From NCBI GenBank assembly GCA_963828385.1, contig CAWHEF010000002.1, positions 372,001 through 436,000 on the forward strand: a stretch of DNA of 64,000 bases, in the 5' to 3' direction. Below, piece by piece: positions 55,107 to 63,781 of this stretch; within the stretch, counting starts at the first letter, position 1; the number at the start of each line of letters is the position of its first letter. The translations under genes were made by a program, and so were the position numbers. A model generated the notes under the pieces. That model did no database searches, was not told the origin of the DNA, and saw only the letters and a list, made by a program, of their open reading frames with translations. Origin of the DNA: Bog-756 sp963828385. Lineage in GTDB: Bacteria > Actinomycetota > Acidimicrobiia > Acidimicrobiales > RAAP-2.

Positions 55107-56648
55107 ATGACGGGCGTTGACACCGCCGGGGCGCCGCCTCCCGCGTCCGAGGCCATCGAGTCCGCCGCCACGCCTACCGGTCTCGTCCCCCCGGGGTTCC
55201 TGTTCGGGGTGGCGACGGCCGGCTTCCAGGTCGAAGGCGGGTTCAACGGACCCGGGGAGCCGGCGAACAACTGGCTCGAATGGGAGGTGGCCGGTCGGGT
55301 CGAGCCGTCGGGAGATGCCGTGGGCTTCTGGCGTCGTCCCGAGGTCGCCCTCGATCGGGCGGCCTCGCTCGGCTGCGACAGCTTTCGGTTGAGTGTCGAG
55401 TGGCCCCGCATCTGTCCGGCGGAGGGCACCATCGACCGTGCCGCGCTCGACCGCTACGCCGCTATCGTCCGCGGCTGCACCGCACGGGGGATGGTCCCGC
55501 TCGTGACCGTCCATCACTTCACCCATCCCGACTGGTTGGGGACCGACTTCTGGCTGCGACCCGACGCCCCGTCCCGGTACCGGGCATACGCCGAGGTCGT
55601 CGTGGACGCACTGGCCGCCGATGTGCGCCACTGGGTGACCATCAACGAGATCAACGTGCTGGCCATGCAGTCGTGGCTGCTAGGAACGTTCCCCCCGGGC
55701 CGGTTCGGCGCCCTGGGCGATGTCGCCGTCGCTATCGACCAGCTGCTCGCCGCCCACGTGGCCGGCTACGAGGTCATCCACCGGGCCCGGCCGGACGCCC
55801 TCGTGACCACGAACAACGCCTCCCTCACCCTCTACGAGTACGACCGCATGCTGACGGACGTGCTGCTGGCCAGGAGCATCGGCGTGGAGAAGGGCAACGT
55901 TCCCGAGTGGCTGGCCGAACGCCGGCGGTCCCACGACCGCGGCAGCTCCCGGATGGGTGGGGGACGGGGCCTCGCTGAGGCGTCCCTCCGCCGGGTGAGC
56001 GCGCTGCTCACCCCTTCTCCCGCCACCGGTGCACGCCTATCGGGAAGGGTCGGCAACCGGAGGCCTCTCGGGCGCGCCGTTGACGCCGTCTACGAGAGCG
56101 CGTGCTCGCGGACGCTCGATGCCCTCTCCCTCGACTGGTACGACCCGGTTGCCAGCCGGCACTTCCGGCTGCCGGGTCACCGGAGTTCCGGCGGCCGGAA
56201 CCCGCTCCCCGTGCGCGAGCTCTGGGACGACGTCCCCGACCCGGCTCGCCTCCGACGATGGGTGGGCGATGTGCGCGGACTCGCCGGGGACCTCCCGGTC
56301 TGGGTGGTCGAGAACGGCCTCTGCAACCGGGTGCGCAACGGCCGGTCCTACCCGCGTCTCGACGGCTGGGACCGATGCCGGTACCTGGGCGAGAACCTGA
56401 GTGCCGTGGTGTCGGCCATGGAGGAGGGCGTGCCCGTCACCGGGTACTGGCACTGGTCGCTGGTGGACAACTACGAGTGGGGCTCCTATGAACCCCGCTT
56501 CGGCATCCACGGGGTGGATCGCCACCGGGGTGACGGCGGCGGGCGGTGGCTCGAGACCGACTCGCTCGGACAGGACGCCGCCGCGGCCTACCGCAGCCTG
56601 ATCACCGGACTGCGGAGCGGTGACCGCTCCGTGCTCGTTGGCGGCTGA
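55107..56648 (+). CDS. glycoside hydrolase family 1 protein (beta-glucosidase-like)
   Basis: A 513-residue GH1 enzyme. Acid/base Glu181 lies in VTINEINVLAM (the usual TxNEP lacks the Pro here). Nucleophile Glu402 is in WVVENGLCN. LFGVATAGFQVEGG near the N-terminus and GYWHWSLVDNYEWGSYEPRFG near the C-terminus are family hallmarks. The missing Pro after NE and a basic insert at about 270-320 set it apart from typical beta-glucosidases. No signal peptide, so it should be cytoplasmic. Start chosen at ATG 55107; the frame is open 65 codons upstream. Divergent from the thiolase-like gene. Confidence 0.88.
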   Translation: MTGVDTAGAPPPASEAIESAATPTGLVPPGFLFGVATAGFQVEGGFNGPGEPANNWLEWEVAGRVEPSGDAVGFWRRPEVALDRAASLGCDSFRLSVEWPRICPAEGTIDRAALDRYAAIVRGCTARGMVPLVTVHHFTHPDWLGTDFWLRPDAPSRYRAYAEVVVDALAADVRHWVTINEINVLAMQSWLLGTFPPGRFGALGDVAVAIDQLLAAHVAGYEVIHRARPDALVTTNNASLTLYEYDRMLTDVLLARSIGVEKGNVPEWLAERRRSHDRGSSRMGGGRGLAEASLRRVSALLTPSPATGARLSGRVGNRRPLGRAVDAVYESACSRTLDALSLDWYDPVASRHFRLPGHRSSGGRNPLPVRELWDDVPDPARLRRWVGDVRGLAGDLPVWVVENGLCNRVRNGRSYPRLDGWDRCRYLGENLSAVVSAMEEGVPVTGYWHWSLVDNYEWGSYEPRFGIHGVDRHRGDGGGRWLETDSLGQDAAAAYRSLITGLRSGDRSVLVGG

Positions 56649-56693
56649 CCCGGCACTCCAGGTTGTCGAGACGCCGAGCTTCCCGAGAGACGC

Positions 56694-57665
56694 TCAGCTC
56701 TCGGCGACCCGGGACAGATCGGCGAGGGTCCGCTCGGCGTCGGCGACGATCTCTTCGACGATGCTGGCCGCCGGCACGAGGTCGGCGATGGCGCCCACGC
56801 CCTGTCCGGACGGGTAGCACTCACGCTCGGGATCGACCCCTGCGGTCTCCTCGCCCCCACCGAGATGGAAGGCGCCGTCGGACATCGATCGTCCCAGCTG
56901 CTCGGGGAACGGGCGGAGCTCGTCGGCGTTGGCGGAGAAGAAGTCGGTGTACTCGTTCTGGACCACCCGCATGGTCTTGCCCGAGAAGGCCCGGCTGATG
57001 GTGGTCCCGTCCTCGCCCGTCCGCACGAGCGCCTCCTTGTACCCGGGGACCGCTCGAGCCTCGGGCGTGGCGATGAAGCGGGTCCCGATCCAGACCCCGT
57101 CGGCTCCGAGGGAGAGGGCGGCGGCCAGGCCCCGTCCGTCGAAGATGCCCCCGGCTGCCACGACGGGGATCTCCGATCCCACGGCATCGACGATCTGGGG
57201 AACCAGCGGCATCGTGGCGACGAGACCGGTATGGCCCCCGGCCTCGGTCCCCTGGGCGACGACGATGTCACACCCGGCGTCCCGGGCCCGCCGGGCGTGG
57301 TCGACCTTTCCGCACATGTTGACCACGAGCACGTCGTGGTGATGGCAGAGCTCCACGGCGGCGGCGGGCACGCCGAGCCCGGCGACGAAGACCGAGGCCC
57401 CGCCTTCGATGAGCTGGCCGACCTGGCCCACGAGATCGCCGGGCATGGCGGTCAGGAGGTCCACGCCGAAGGGCTTGTCGGTGGCGGCCCTGACGGCGGC
57501 GATCTCCTTCACCATACGGTCGGGGCTCATGGTCGATGCGCCGAGGCATCCGAACCCGCCTGCCTCGGACACGGCGGTGACGAGCGGCGCGTAGGAGACC
57601 CCGCCCATGCCGGCCAGCATCACCGGGTGCTCGATGCCGAGGGCCTCGGTGAGCCGTGTCTTCAT
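56694..57665 (-). CDS. nitronate monooxygenase family flavoprotein
   Basis: A 323-residue FMN-dependent TIM-barrel enzyme of the 2-nitropropane dioxygenase/nitronate monooxygenase family. It begins LGIEHPVMLAGMGGVSYAPL, has the FMN-contact histidine in GTEAGGHTGLVATM, and the phosphate loop VVAAGGIFDGRGLAAALSLG. Family members detoxify nitronates; some actinobacterial ones act on other substrates. AGGAGG lies 8 bases before the ATG. The 47-bp gap to the convergent GH1 gene holds nothing obvious. Confidence 0.87.
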   Translation of the reverse strand: MKTRLTEALGIEHPVMLAGMGGVSYAPLVTAVSEAGGFGCLGASTMSPDRMVKEIAAVRAATDKPFGVDLLTAMPGDLVGQVGQLIEGGASVFVAGLGVPAAAVELCHHHDVLVVNMCGKVDHARRARDAGCDIVVAQGTEAGGHTGLVATMPLVPQIVDAVGSEIPVVAAGGIFDGRGLAAALSLGADGVWIGTRFIATPEARAVPGYKEALVRTGEDGTTISRAFSGKTMRVVQNEYTDFFSANADELRPFPEQLGRSMSDGAFHLGGGEETAGVDPERECYPSGQGVGAIADLVPAASIVEEIVADAERTLADLSRVAES

Positions 57666-57754
57666 GCGGGGTTCCTCCTGATGGTCGTGTTCGCTCGGAC
57701 GCCGGTGAGCACCATAGGCGGTGCCGCGCCGTGGCCGAGGTCCGCTCTGCCGAC

Positions 57755-59531
57755 TCAGGCGCGGGTTCTGATGGCTCCGGGCTGGGTGGATCCGCCAGGC
57801 GCCGGCACGGCGACCTGGACGGGCGACGATGCCGCCGCCTGCGCCGGGACCGGGACCCCGGTACGCGGTGGCAGGCGGGAGTCATCGGCCGCCTCCACCT
57901 CGGCCCCGGCTCCGGTCGCTCCGACCGCAGGTATCGCACCGGGCACGAAGTCGCGCTGTCTCACCAGGGCGAGCGAGCCCACGGCGCCGATCAGGGCGAC
58001 GACGCCGGCGATGGCGAGCAGATGGTCGAAGGCACCGACGAACCCCACCTGATAGGCGTGGACGAGCGTGTCGCGGGCTGCCACCGAGGGGACGGCGGCC
58101 GCCGCCTGGCGGATGCCTCCGCCTTGGATGACCTGGGTCAGCTGCGAGCCTCCGTGAGCGAGGATGAGCCGCCCGAACGGGGTGGCCTCCAGGTGGCTTG
58201 TCGTGTACCGGTGCACCTGTCCCAGGTAGACGGCCCCGAGGGCGGCGACCCCGGTGGCGATCCCCACCTGCCGGCACGTGTTCGAGATGCCGGACGCCAT
58301 GCCGGCGCGATCCGGGGGCACCACCGAGACGGTCGCCCCTGCGACCACCGGGTTGGCGATGCCGACGCCGAGGCCGCAGAGGACGAAGCCCAACACGAGC
58401 ACGGTCCAGGGCGAGGACGGGCTCACATGGGTGATGAGCGATCCGAGGGCGATGAGGCCGAGACCGAGCGCGAGCAGGTAGCGAACAGGCACCCGCCACA
58501 TCAGCTTGCCTGCCACCGGGGCAACGGCGAAGGCGAGGACGGTCACGGGAAGGAAGCGCAGCCCGGCCTCGAAGGGGCCATATCCGAGCACTTCCTGCAG
58601 ATAGAGGATCATGTACAGGAACATGGCGAGGATGGAGGCGCCGAGCGCGAACGCGGCGAGCGCCACGCCCACCATGGCCGGCCGACGGAACAGGCTGAGG
58701 TCGAGCATCGGGTCGTCGAGTCGCCACTCGATGACGAGGAAGGCGAGGAAGAGGGCCCCGGAGGCGACGAGCGAGCCGATGATCGTCGCGCTTCGCCAGC
58801 CTTCGGGGTTGCCCTGTACGAGCGCGTAGACGAGAAGGAACAGCGCCACCGAGAACGTGAGGCACCCGGCCCAGTCGGCACGTTCTGCCCGTCGGCTCCT
58901 TCAACGGCTCGACCTTGAGGAGCGTGATGCCGACGGCGATCACGCCGATGGGGATGTTGAGGAAGAAGATCCACCGCCAGCCCAGACCACTTGTGAGGGC
59001 GCCGCCCACCAGAGGGCCGATGGCGACGGCTCCGCCAATCACCGCTCCGTAGATGCCGATGGCCGTGCCCATCTCCCTGCCCGTGAAGGACTGGGCGACG
59101 AGGGCGAGCGATGTGGCGAACATGATGGCGGCCCCCGCCCCCTGGAATCCTCGGGAGAGGTTGAGCATGAGTGGCGAGGTGGACAGTCCGCACACGAGTG
59201 ACGAGACCGAGAACAGGCCGAGCCCGAGGACGAAGATCCGTCGGCGTCCGAGGATGTCGCCGCTGACCCCGGCGGTCAACAGGAACGCCGCCAAGGTCAC
59301 GGTGTAGGCGTCGATGACCCACTGGAGGTCCGAGAAGGTCGAGTGGAGCGACTGTTGGATGGCGGGAAGGGCGACGTTCACCACCGTGAGGTCGAGGAGC
59401 AGCATGAACGTGCCCATGCAGACGGCGACGAGGGTCCACCAGCGTCGATTGGCGCCCCTGTCCCGTCTGGGGCTGTGCTGGTGGCGTCCGACGCCGTGCC
59501 GATGGCTCCTGCTGGTCCTGTGCCGCTGCAC
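57755..59531 (-). CDS. DHA2/EmrB-QacA family MFS exporter, interrupted by one frameshift
   Basis: Fourteen-helix drug/proton antiporter, about 591 residues after correction. The N-terminal part starts at GTG 59531, with MLLLDLTVVNVALPAIQQSL, LTAGVSGDILGRRRIFVLGL (motif A) and GWRWIFFLNIPIGVIAV. It breaks after EPTGR near 58893. The rest continues in another frame as ADWAGCLTFSVALFLLVYAL, then VVPPDRAGMASGISNTCRQVG. Removing one base joins them exactly. Substrate unknown. GAGGAG lies in the 5' leader and is part of a hairpin reaching the start codon. Confidence 0.86.
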
Positions 59532-59549
59532 ACGAGGGGGCTCCTCGTG
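59531..59549 (-). promoter_or_regulatory. hairpin covering the ribosome binding site of the DHA2 exporter gene
   Basis: CACGAGG and CCTCGTG are perfect inverted 7-mers separated by 5 bases. Read on the minus strand the stem includes the GAGGAG ribosome binding site and touches the first base of the GTG start. It could limit translation or act as a repressor site. Confidence 0.4.
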
Positions 59550-59811
59550 CTGTGACCGCCGACGTTCGCCGGTGTGGCGTTCGCTGATGTGAGACGTGTG
59601 GGCAGGTCTAGATCACTTCCGCCCCGCGGGCAACAGGTCGTGGAGCCCGGGCCGCGTCGGCCACTCCTTCGATGGTCACTTCCTCCCACCTCGGCGACGG
59701 GCGTGGACGGGGTGCCGGCGGCGGGTGTCGTCGCCGGTCGGACATCGGGGTTCGGACCGCTGGTTCTCACCGTCCGTAGTCATTTGGAGCCGGGGAGTGG
59801 TCGAGATGCGG

Positions 59812-61110
59812 TCAGACCGTGCCGTAGGTGGTGCGGCGGTCGCCGGTCCGCTCCCCGGTCCGGCGCAGTTCGTCGGTCACCGCCGCCAGGTCGCCGGCGA
59901 GCTCGTCCACGACCCCGGCGTGGCCGGCGTGCACGGTCGCGTGCAGGCTGTCGGGCGGCGACTGCCGGTCGAAGAACCACCCGCGCCGTGACGCCAGGGC
60001 GTCGCCGAGCGCGAACGCGTCGAGCGGGGATCCGGCGGTGTCGGCTCCGAAGGCGAACACCGTCGCCGGCGGGTCTCCCCGGAGCGTGAGGCCGGGTATG
60101 GCCGCAACGGTGTCCTTGATGACCGACGCCGCCCGATGGGTCCGCTCGGCCAGCTCGAGATAGCCGTCCACGCCCAGGTGGTGGAGGACCGCCCACCCGG
60201 CGGCGATCGGGCCGGCCGGACGGGTCCCGGCCATCGACGGCGATCCGTAGAGCCCGCCCAACCAGTTCGTCGTGATGAACGGCTGCAGGGCGGCCAGCTC
60301 CGGATTCCGGTAGAGGATGACCGAGACGCCCTTGGACGCGTAGCCGTACTTGTGGAGGTCGGCGGAGATGGAGGTCACCCCGGGCACCGAGAGGTCCCAC
60401 CGTTGGTCGAGGTGCCCCAGGCGGCCGAGGAAGGGGAGGATGAAGCCGCCGAGGCAGGCGTCGACGTGACAGAGGACGCCACGGTCGAGCGCCAGGGCGG
60501 CGAGCTCGGGGACCGGGTCGATGATTCCCTGCGGGTAGGAGGGCGCCGACGCCACCACCAGGACGGTGTCGTCGTCCATGGCATCGGCCATGGCATCGAC
60601 ATCGGCGGAGAAGCCGGCCTCGACGTCGACGCGCCGCGACTCCACGTCGAAGTAGTGCGCCGCCTTCTCGAAGGCGGCATGGGCGCTCGTGGCCAGGACC
60701 ATGTTGGGACGGTCCCCCCGGCCCGTCTTCCGGCCCCAGTCCCGTGCCGTCTTCGTCGCCTGGAGGAGGGACTCCGTCCCGCCCGAGGTCAGGTAGCCGC
60801 GGACGCCGGCACCCTCCCCGCCGGCCATCTCGTCTGCGCCGAGCAACCCGGCCGTGATGGTGACGATGTCGTGCTGCATCCAGCCGAGGCTGGGGAAGAC
60901 CATGGTGTTGAGGGCGTTCTCCGCCGAGTAGAGCCCCGCCGCCCGACCGAGGAGCTCGTGGACTTGGTCGCCTGCCGAGTACACGAGGCTGAACACCCGC
61001 CCTCCCCGCCAGTCGAGGTCCTCGATGCGCAGGTCGGCCATGAGGGCGAGCACGCCCTCGGCGTCGAGGCCGTGTGTGGGCAGCCGGTTGTCGGGGAACC
61101 CGTCGGGCAC
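59812..61110 (-). CDS. PLP-dependent decarboxylase, sphingosine-1-phosphate lyase-like
   Basis: A 432-residue group II decarboxylase-fold enzyme. The PLP-binding lysine is in SISADLHKYGYASKG, which matches sphingosine-phosphate lyase more than amino-acid decarboxylases. GYLTSGGTESLLQATKTARD, NMVLATSAHAAFEKAA and LCHVDACLGGFILPFLG complete the PLP site. No membrane helix, unlike eukaryotic lyases. The substrate is uncertain: a phosphorylated long-chain base or an amino acid. The GTG start has no ribosome binding site, and TAGGCT stands 6 bases upstream, another possible leaderless start. Confidence 0.8.
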   Translation of the reverse strand: MPDGFPDNRLPTHGLDAEGVLALMADLRIEDLDWRGGRVFSLVYSAGDQVHELLGRAAGLYSAENALNTMVFPSLGWMQHDIVTITAGLLGADEMAGGEGAGVRGYLTSGGTESLLQATKTARDWGRKTGRGDRPNMVLATSAHAAFEKAAHYFDVESRRVDVEAGFSADVDAMADAMDDDTVLVVASAPSYPQGIIDPVPELAALALDRGVLCHVDACLGGFILPFLGRLGHLDQRWDLSVPGVTSISADLHKYGYASKGVSVILYRNPELAALQPFITTNWLGGLYGSPSMAGTRPAGPIAAGWAVLHHLGVDGYLELAERTHRAASVIKDTVAAIPGLTLRGDPPATVFAFGADTAGSPLDAFALGDALASRRGWFFDRQSPPDSLHATVHAGHAGVVDELAGDLAAVTDELRRTGERTGDRRTTYGTV

Positions 61111-61177
61111 GGCCGGAGCCTACTGGCGGCCGCGACGGGCCCCCGTCCGACCGACGGGCCGGTCGGGTGGGGGCGGG

Positions 61178-61976
61178 TCAGGTGATGTCGCGGCGGGACA
61201 GGATGATCGAGCCGATGACGGCGAAGGCCAGCCCGTAGCCGAGCATGAGCAGCGATCCCTCCCACCACGTGAACAGCCCGAAGTGGCCGGCCCGGCCCCG
61301 GGTCACGCTGGCGGCGGCGGTGGCCGCCCCGGTGGGGAGCCACTTCGCCGTCCCGTTCCAGATCGCCTCGATGATCTGCTCGGCGATGAGGAACCACCCG
61401 AGCGACACGACGAGGGCGGCCACCTGGTTGGTGAGGAGCGATCCCACCCCGACGCCGAGGATGCCGAACAGGGCGAAGACGAGGAGCATGCCCGGCGCCA
61501 CCGCCGGCACCTGGTGGAGGAGGTCGGAGAACGAGCCTCCCTTGGCCGAGAGGGCGATGCCCCCTCCGATCACGGTGACGACCAGCAGGATGACGGCGAG
61601 GACGACGCTCAGCCCGGCGGCGAGCACCAGCTTCCCTCCGACGAACCCGGGGCCGGCGCGGGTTCACCAGGAAGGACATGGTGATCGTCTTGTGACGGAA
61701 CTCGGTCGTCACGCACAGCACGCCGAGCAGCAGCGCGAAGAGGTAGCAGGTGATGCCGGCGCCGACGAGGTTGCGCAACTGCTGGGTGGTGTGGGGGATG
61801 GTGCCGCCGAGCGTGCTCTCCGATCCGCCTCCCCCAGGCCCACCGGTGCTGTTGCCGTGGTTGACGAACACGACCACGATCAACAGTGCGGTCACCACGA
61901 CGGACAGGCCGCCGAGCACCCAGGGCACCGCCGTCGTCCGCAGCTTGAGCCACTCGGAACGGAGCGCGGCGGTCAT
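61178..61976 (-). CDS. ABC exporter permease, interrupted by one frameshift
   Basis: About 265 residues after correction, six helices. The first part from ATG 61976 starts SEWLKLRTTAVPWVLGGLSV and has CVTTEFRHKTITMSFLVNPRRP, typical of ABC-2-type permeases. It breaks near 61660. The rest continues in another frame as GFVGGKLVLAAGLSVVLAVI to the end. Removing one C from CCCC restores the frame. It is the partner of the ATPase upstream; the ATG overlaps the ATPase stop (ATGA). Substrate unknown. Confidence 0.82.
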
Positions 61977-62971
61977 GGCCGATCAGCCTCGTCGGCCGCC
62001 ATGTCGCCGGCCGCCAGGTCGCCGGTCGCCATGTCGCCGGCCGCCACTGCGCCGGCCGAGTCGGGAAGGGCGGCGTCGAACCCGTGGGTGAGGGTCAAGA
62101 ACACCTCTTCGAGGCTGCTTCGCTCGTGGGTCATCTCGTAGAGGACGACGCGGTGCTCGGCGGCGAAGGGGCCGAACCACTCGGGGGTGGCCCGGTCGAT
62201 GACGACGGTATCCGGCCCGACCTGCCGGTACCCCACTGGCACCGCTCGGAGCAGGCCGGTCAAACGGTCGAGCTCAGGCGAGCGGATGTGCAGCCCGGGG
62301 GACGTGCCCGCCTGGCCGGCCAGGTCGGCGAGCGTCGTCTGGAGCACCAGTCGTCCCCGCGACACGATGACCACATCGTCCACCGTCTCCTCCATCTCGC
62401 CGAGGAGGTGGGACGAGACGAGCACGGCCCGACCGGTGGACGCCTCGTGGCGCATGAAGCTCCGGAGCCACTGGATGCCCTGGGGGTCGAATCCGTTGGA
62501 AGGTTCGTCGAGGATCAGCACCTCGGGCTCGCCGAGCAGCGCCGTGGCCAGTTGGAGGCGCTGGCGCATCCCGAGGGAGAACTTCCCGACCCGGCGCCCG
62601 GCCTCGTCGGCCAGACCCACCAGCTCGAGGTCTTGGGCGACGCGGCGGAACGGGATCCGGGCGGCAACAGCCACCGCCTTCAGGTGCTCCTCGGCCCTCC
62701 GGGACGGGTGGAAGTTCGTGGCCTCGAGCACCGCCCCGATGTGGTGGGCAGGTTGGGCGAGATCGGCGTAGCGACGCCCGGAGAACGTGGCCGTCCCGTT
62801 GTCGGCGCCGACGAGGCCGAGGAGCATCCGCAGGGTGGTCGTCTTGCCCGAGCCGTTGGGCCCGAGAAAGCCCGTCACCCGCCCCGCCTCCACGTCGAAG
62901 GTCAGGTCCTCCACTGCCCGCACGGCCCCGAAGTGCTTGGTGAGGCCGCGGACCTCGATTGCCGAAGGCAT
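61973..62971 (-). CDS. ABC exporter ATP-binding protein
   Basis: A 332-residue ABC ATPase. Walker A is GPNGSGKTTT, the signature reads FSLGMRQRLQLA, Walker B is VLILDEPSNGFDP, and the H-loop is VSSHLL. The C-terminal 80 residues form the extra domain common in drug and lantibiotic exporters (DrrA-like). The last residues (SAGAVAAGDMATGDL and on) come from a 15-bp minisatellite. I chose ATG 62971; the frame is open upstream but without motif support. Coupled to the permease gene. Confidence 0.9.
   Translation of the reverse strand: MPSAIEVRGLTKHFGAVRAVEDLTFDVEAGRVTGFLGPNGSGKTTTLRMLLGLVGADNGTATFSGRRYADLAQPAHHIGAVLEATNFHPSRRAEEHLKAVAVAARIPFRRVAQDLELVGLADEAGRRVGKFSLGMRQRLQLATALLGEPEVLILDEPSNGFDPQGIQWLRSFMRHEASTGRAVLVSSHLLGEMEETVDDVVIVSRGRLVLQTTLADLAGQAGTSPGLHIRSPELDRLTGLLRAVPVGYRQVGPDTVVIDRATPEWFGPFAAEHRVVLYEMTHERSSLEEVFLTLTHGFDAALPDSAGAVAAGDMATGDLAAGDMAADEADRP
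61994..62056. repeat. 15-bp imperfect minisatellite at the 3' end of the ABC ATPase gene
   Basis: About four copies of a unit like ATGTCGCCGGCCGCC, encoding repeats of AAGDM/L near the C-terminus. In-frame, so copy changes are tolerated. Boundaries are approximate. Confidence 0.7.
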
Positions 62972-63018
62972 GGGCAACGCGTATCCCTGCGGCGCAGGTG
63001 TGGGCGGCGTAGCGGTGC

Positions 63019-63621
63019 TCAGACCTCGGCGTAGACATCGGTCGGCAGGAGGAGGCCGATGGCCACCACGAGCTCGTCGTGGACCCTGCCCATGTTGCTC
63101 CACCCGTTGACCCAGCCGACGAGGGCCGAATACCACACGTGGCCGAGGATCCGGGCCCGGTCGCCCAGGTCGGCGGGATGGGGCTTCCCGATGGCCCGGG
63201 TGATGATGCCCTCCATGAGGAGGGTCACCTGTTGCTGGCATTCGATGGCGGCCGGGTCGGGGGAGGCCAGTGCGGCGAAGACCGCCCCCACCAGGCGGGG
63301 CTGGCGGCCCATGGCCCGCAGGGCCCGGTCGAGTGCCTCGATGACCCGTTCGGCAGGAGTCGACCCCTGGGCGGGAAGCTGCGCCAGGCGGGTGTCCAGC
63401 TGCTCCACCCAGTGGACGAGACACGCCGCCAGCAGGTGGTCCTTGCTCGTGAAGTACCGGTAGACGGTGCCCATGGCCACATCGGCACGGCCGGCCACGT
63501 CCCGCATCTGCACGGCGTCATAGCCGCCCTCGAGGGCGAGGGTCATGGCGGCGTCGATCACCCGCTGGCGCCGTGCCTGCTGGGTGCGCGTCAAAGCCCG
63601 GGATACCTGGGCGTTCGCCAT
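63019..63621 (-). CDS. TetR-family regulator, KstR-like
   Basis: A 200-residue TetR repressor. The helix-turn-helix is GGYDAVQMRDVAGRADVAMG followed by TVYRYFTSKDHLLAACL, which closely follows mycobacterial KstR (GGYEAVQMRAVADRADVAVG), the repressor of cholesterol catabolism genes. The ligand domain is helical and diverged. It lies 47 bases upstream of the ABC ATPase and may control it; crotonase and thiolase-like genes are 10 kb away. No KstR-type operator was seen nearby. TAGGGT stands 8 bases before the ATG. Confidence 0.85.
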   Translation of the reverse strand: MANAQVSRALTRTQQARRQRVIDAAMTLALEGGYDAVQMRDVAGRADVAMGTVYRYFTSKDHLLAACLVHWVEQLDTRLAQLPAQGSTPAERVIEALDRALRAMGRQPRLVGAVFAALASPDPAAIECQQQVTLLMEGIITRAIGKPHPADLGDRARILGHVWYSALVGWVNGWSNMGRVHDELVVAIGLLLPTDVYAEV

Positions 63622-63629
63622 GAGCGTTC

Positions 63630-63635
63630 ACCCTA
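63630..63635 (-). promoter_or_regulatory. candidate -10 (TAGGGT) of the TetR gene
   Basis: TAGGGT on the minus strand ends 8 bases before the ATG at 63621. It would give a nearly leaderless message. No -35 seen. Confidence 0.3.
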
Positions 63636-63781
63636 CCCCGCCTGCACATTCCGACCCTGGCCGGAGCAGCCCTCGAACCGTCGCGGAACCTGCAACGCAC
63701 GGGTCCCACGCGAACAACCGCGTGCTCCCCCTTCGGGGATCTTCCCTGGACCCGGCGACGTCGGTCCCGGCCCTCGGTACC

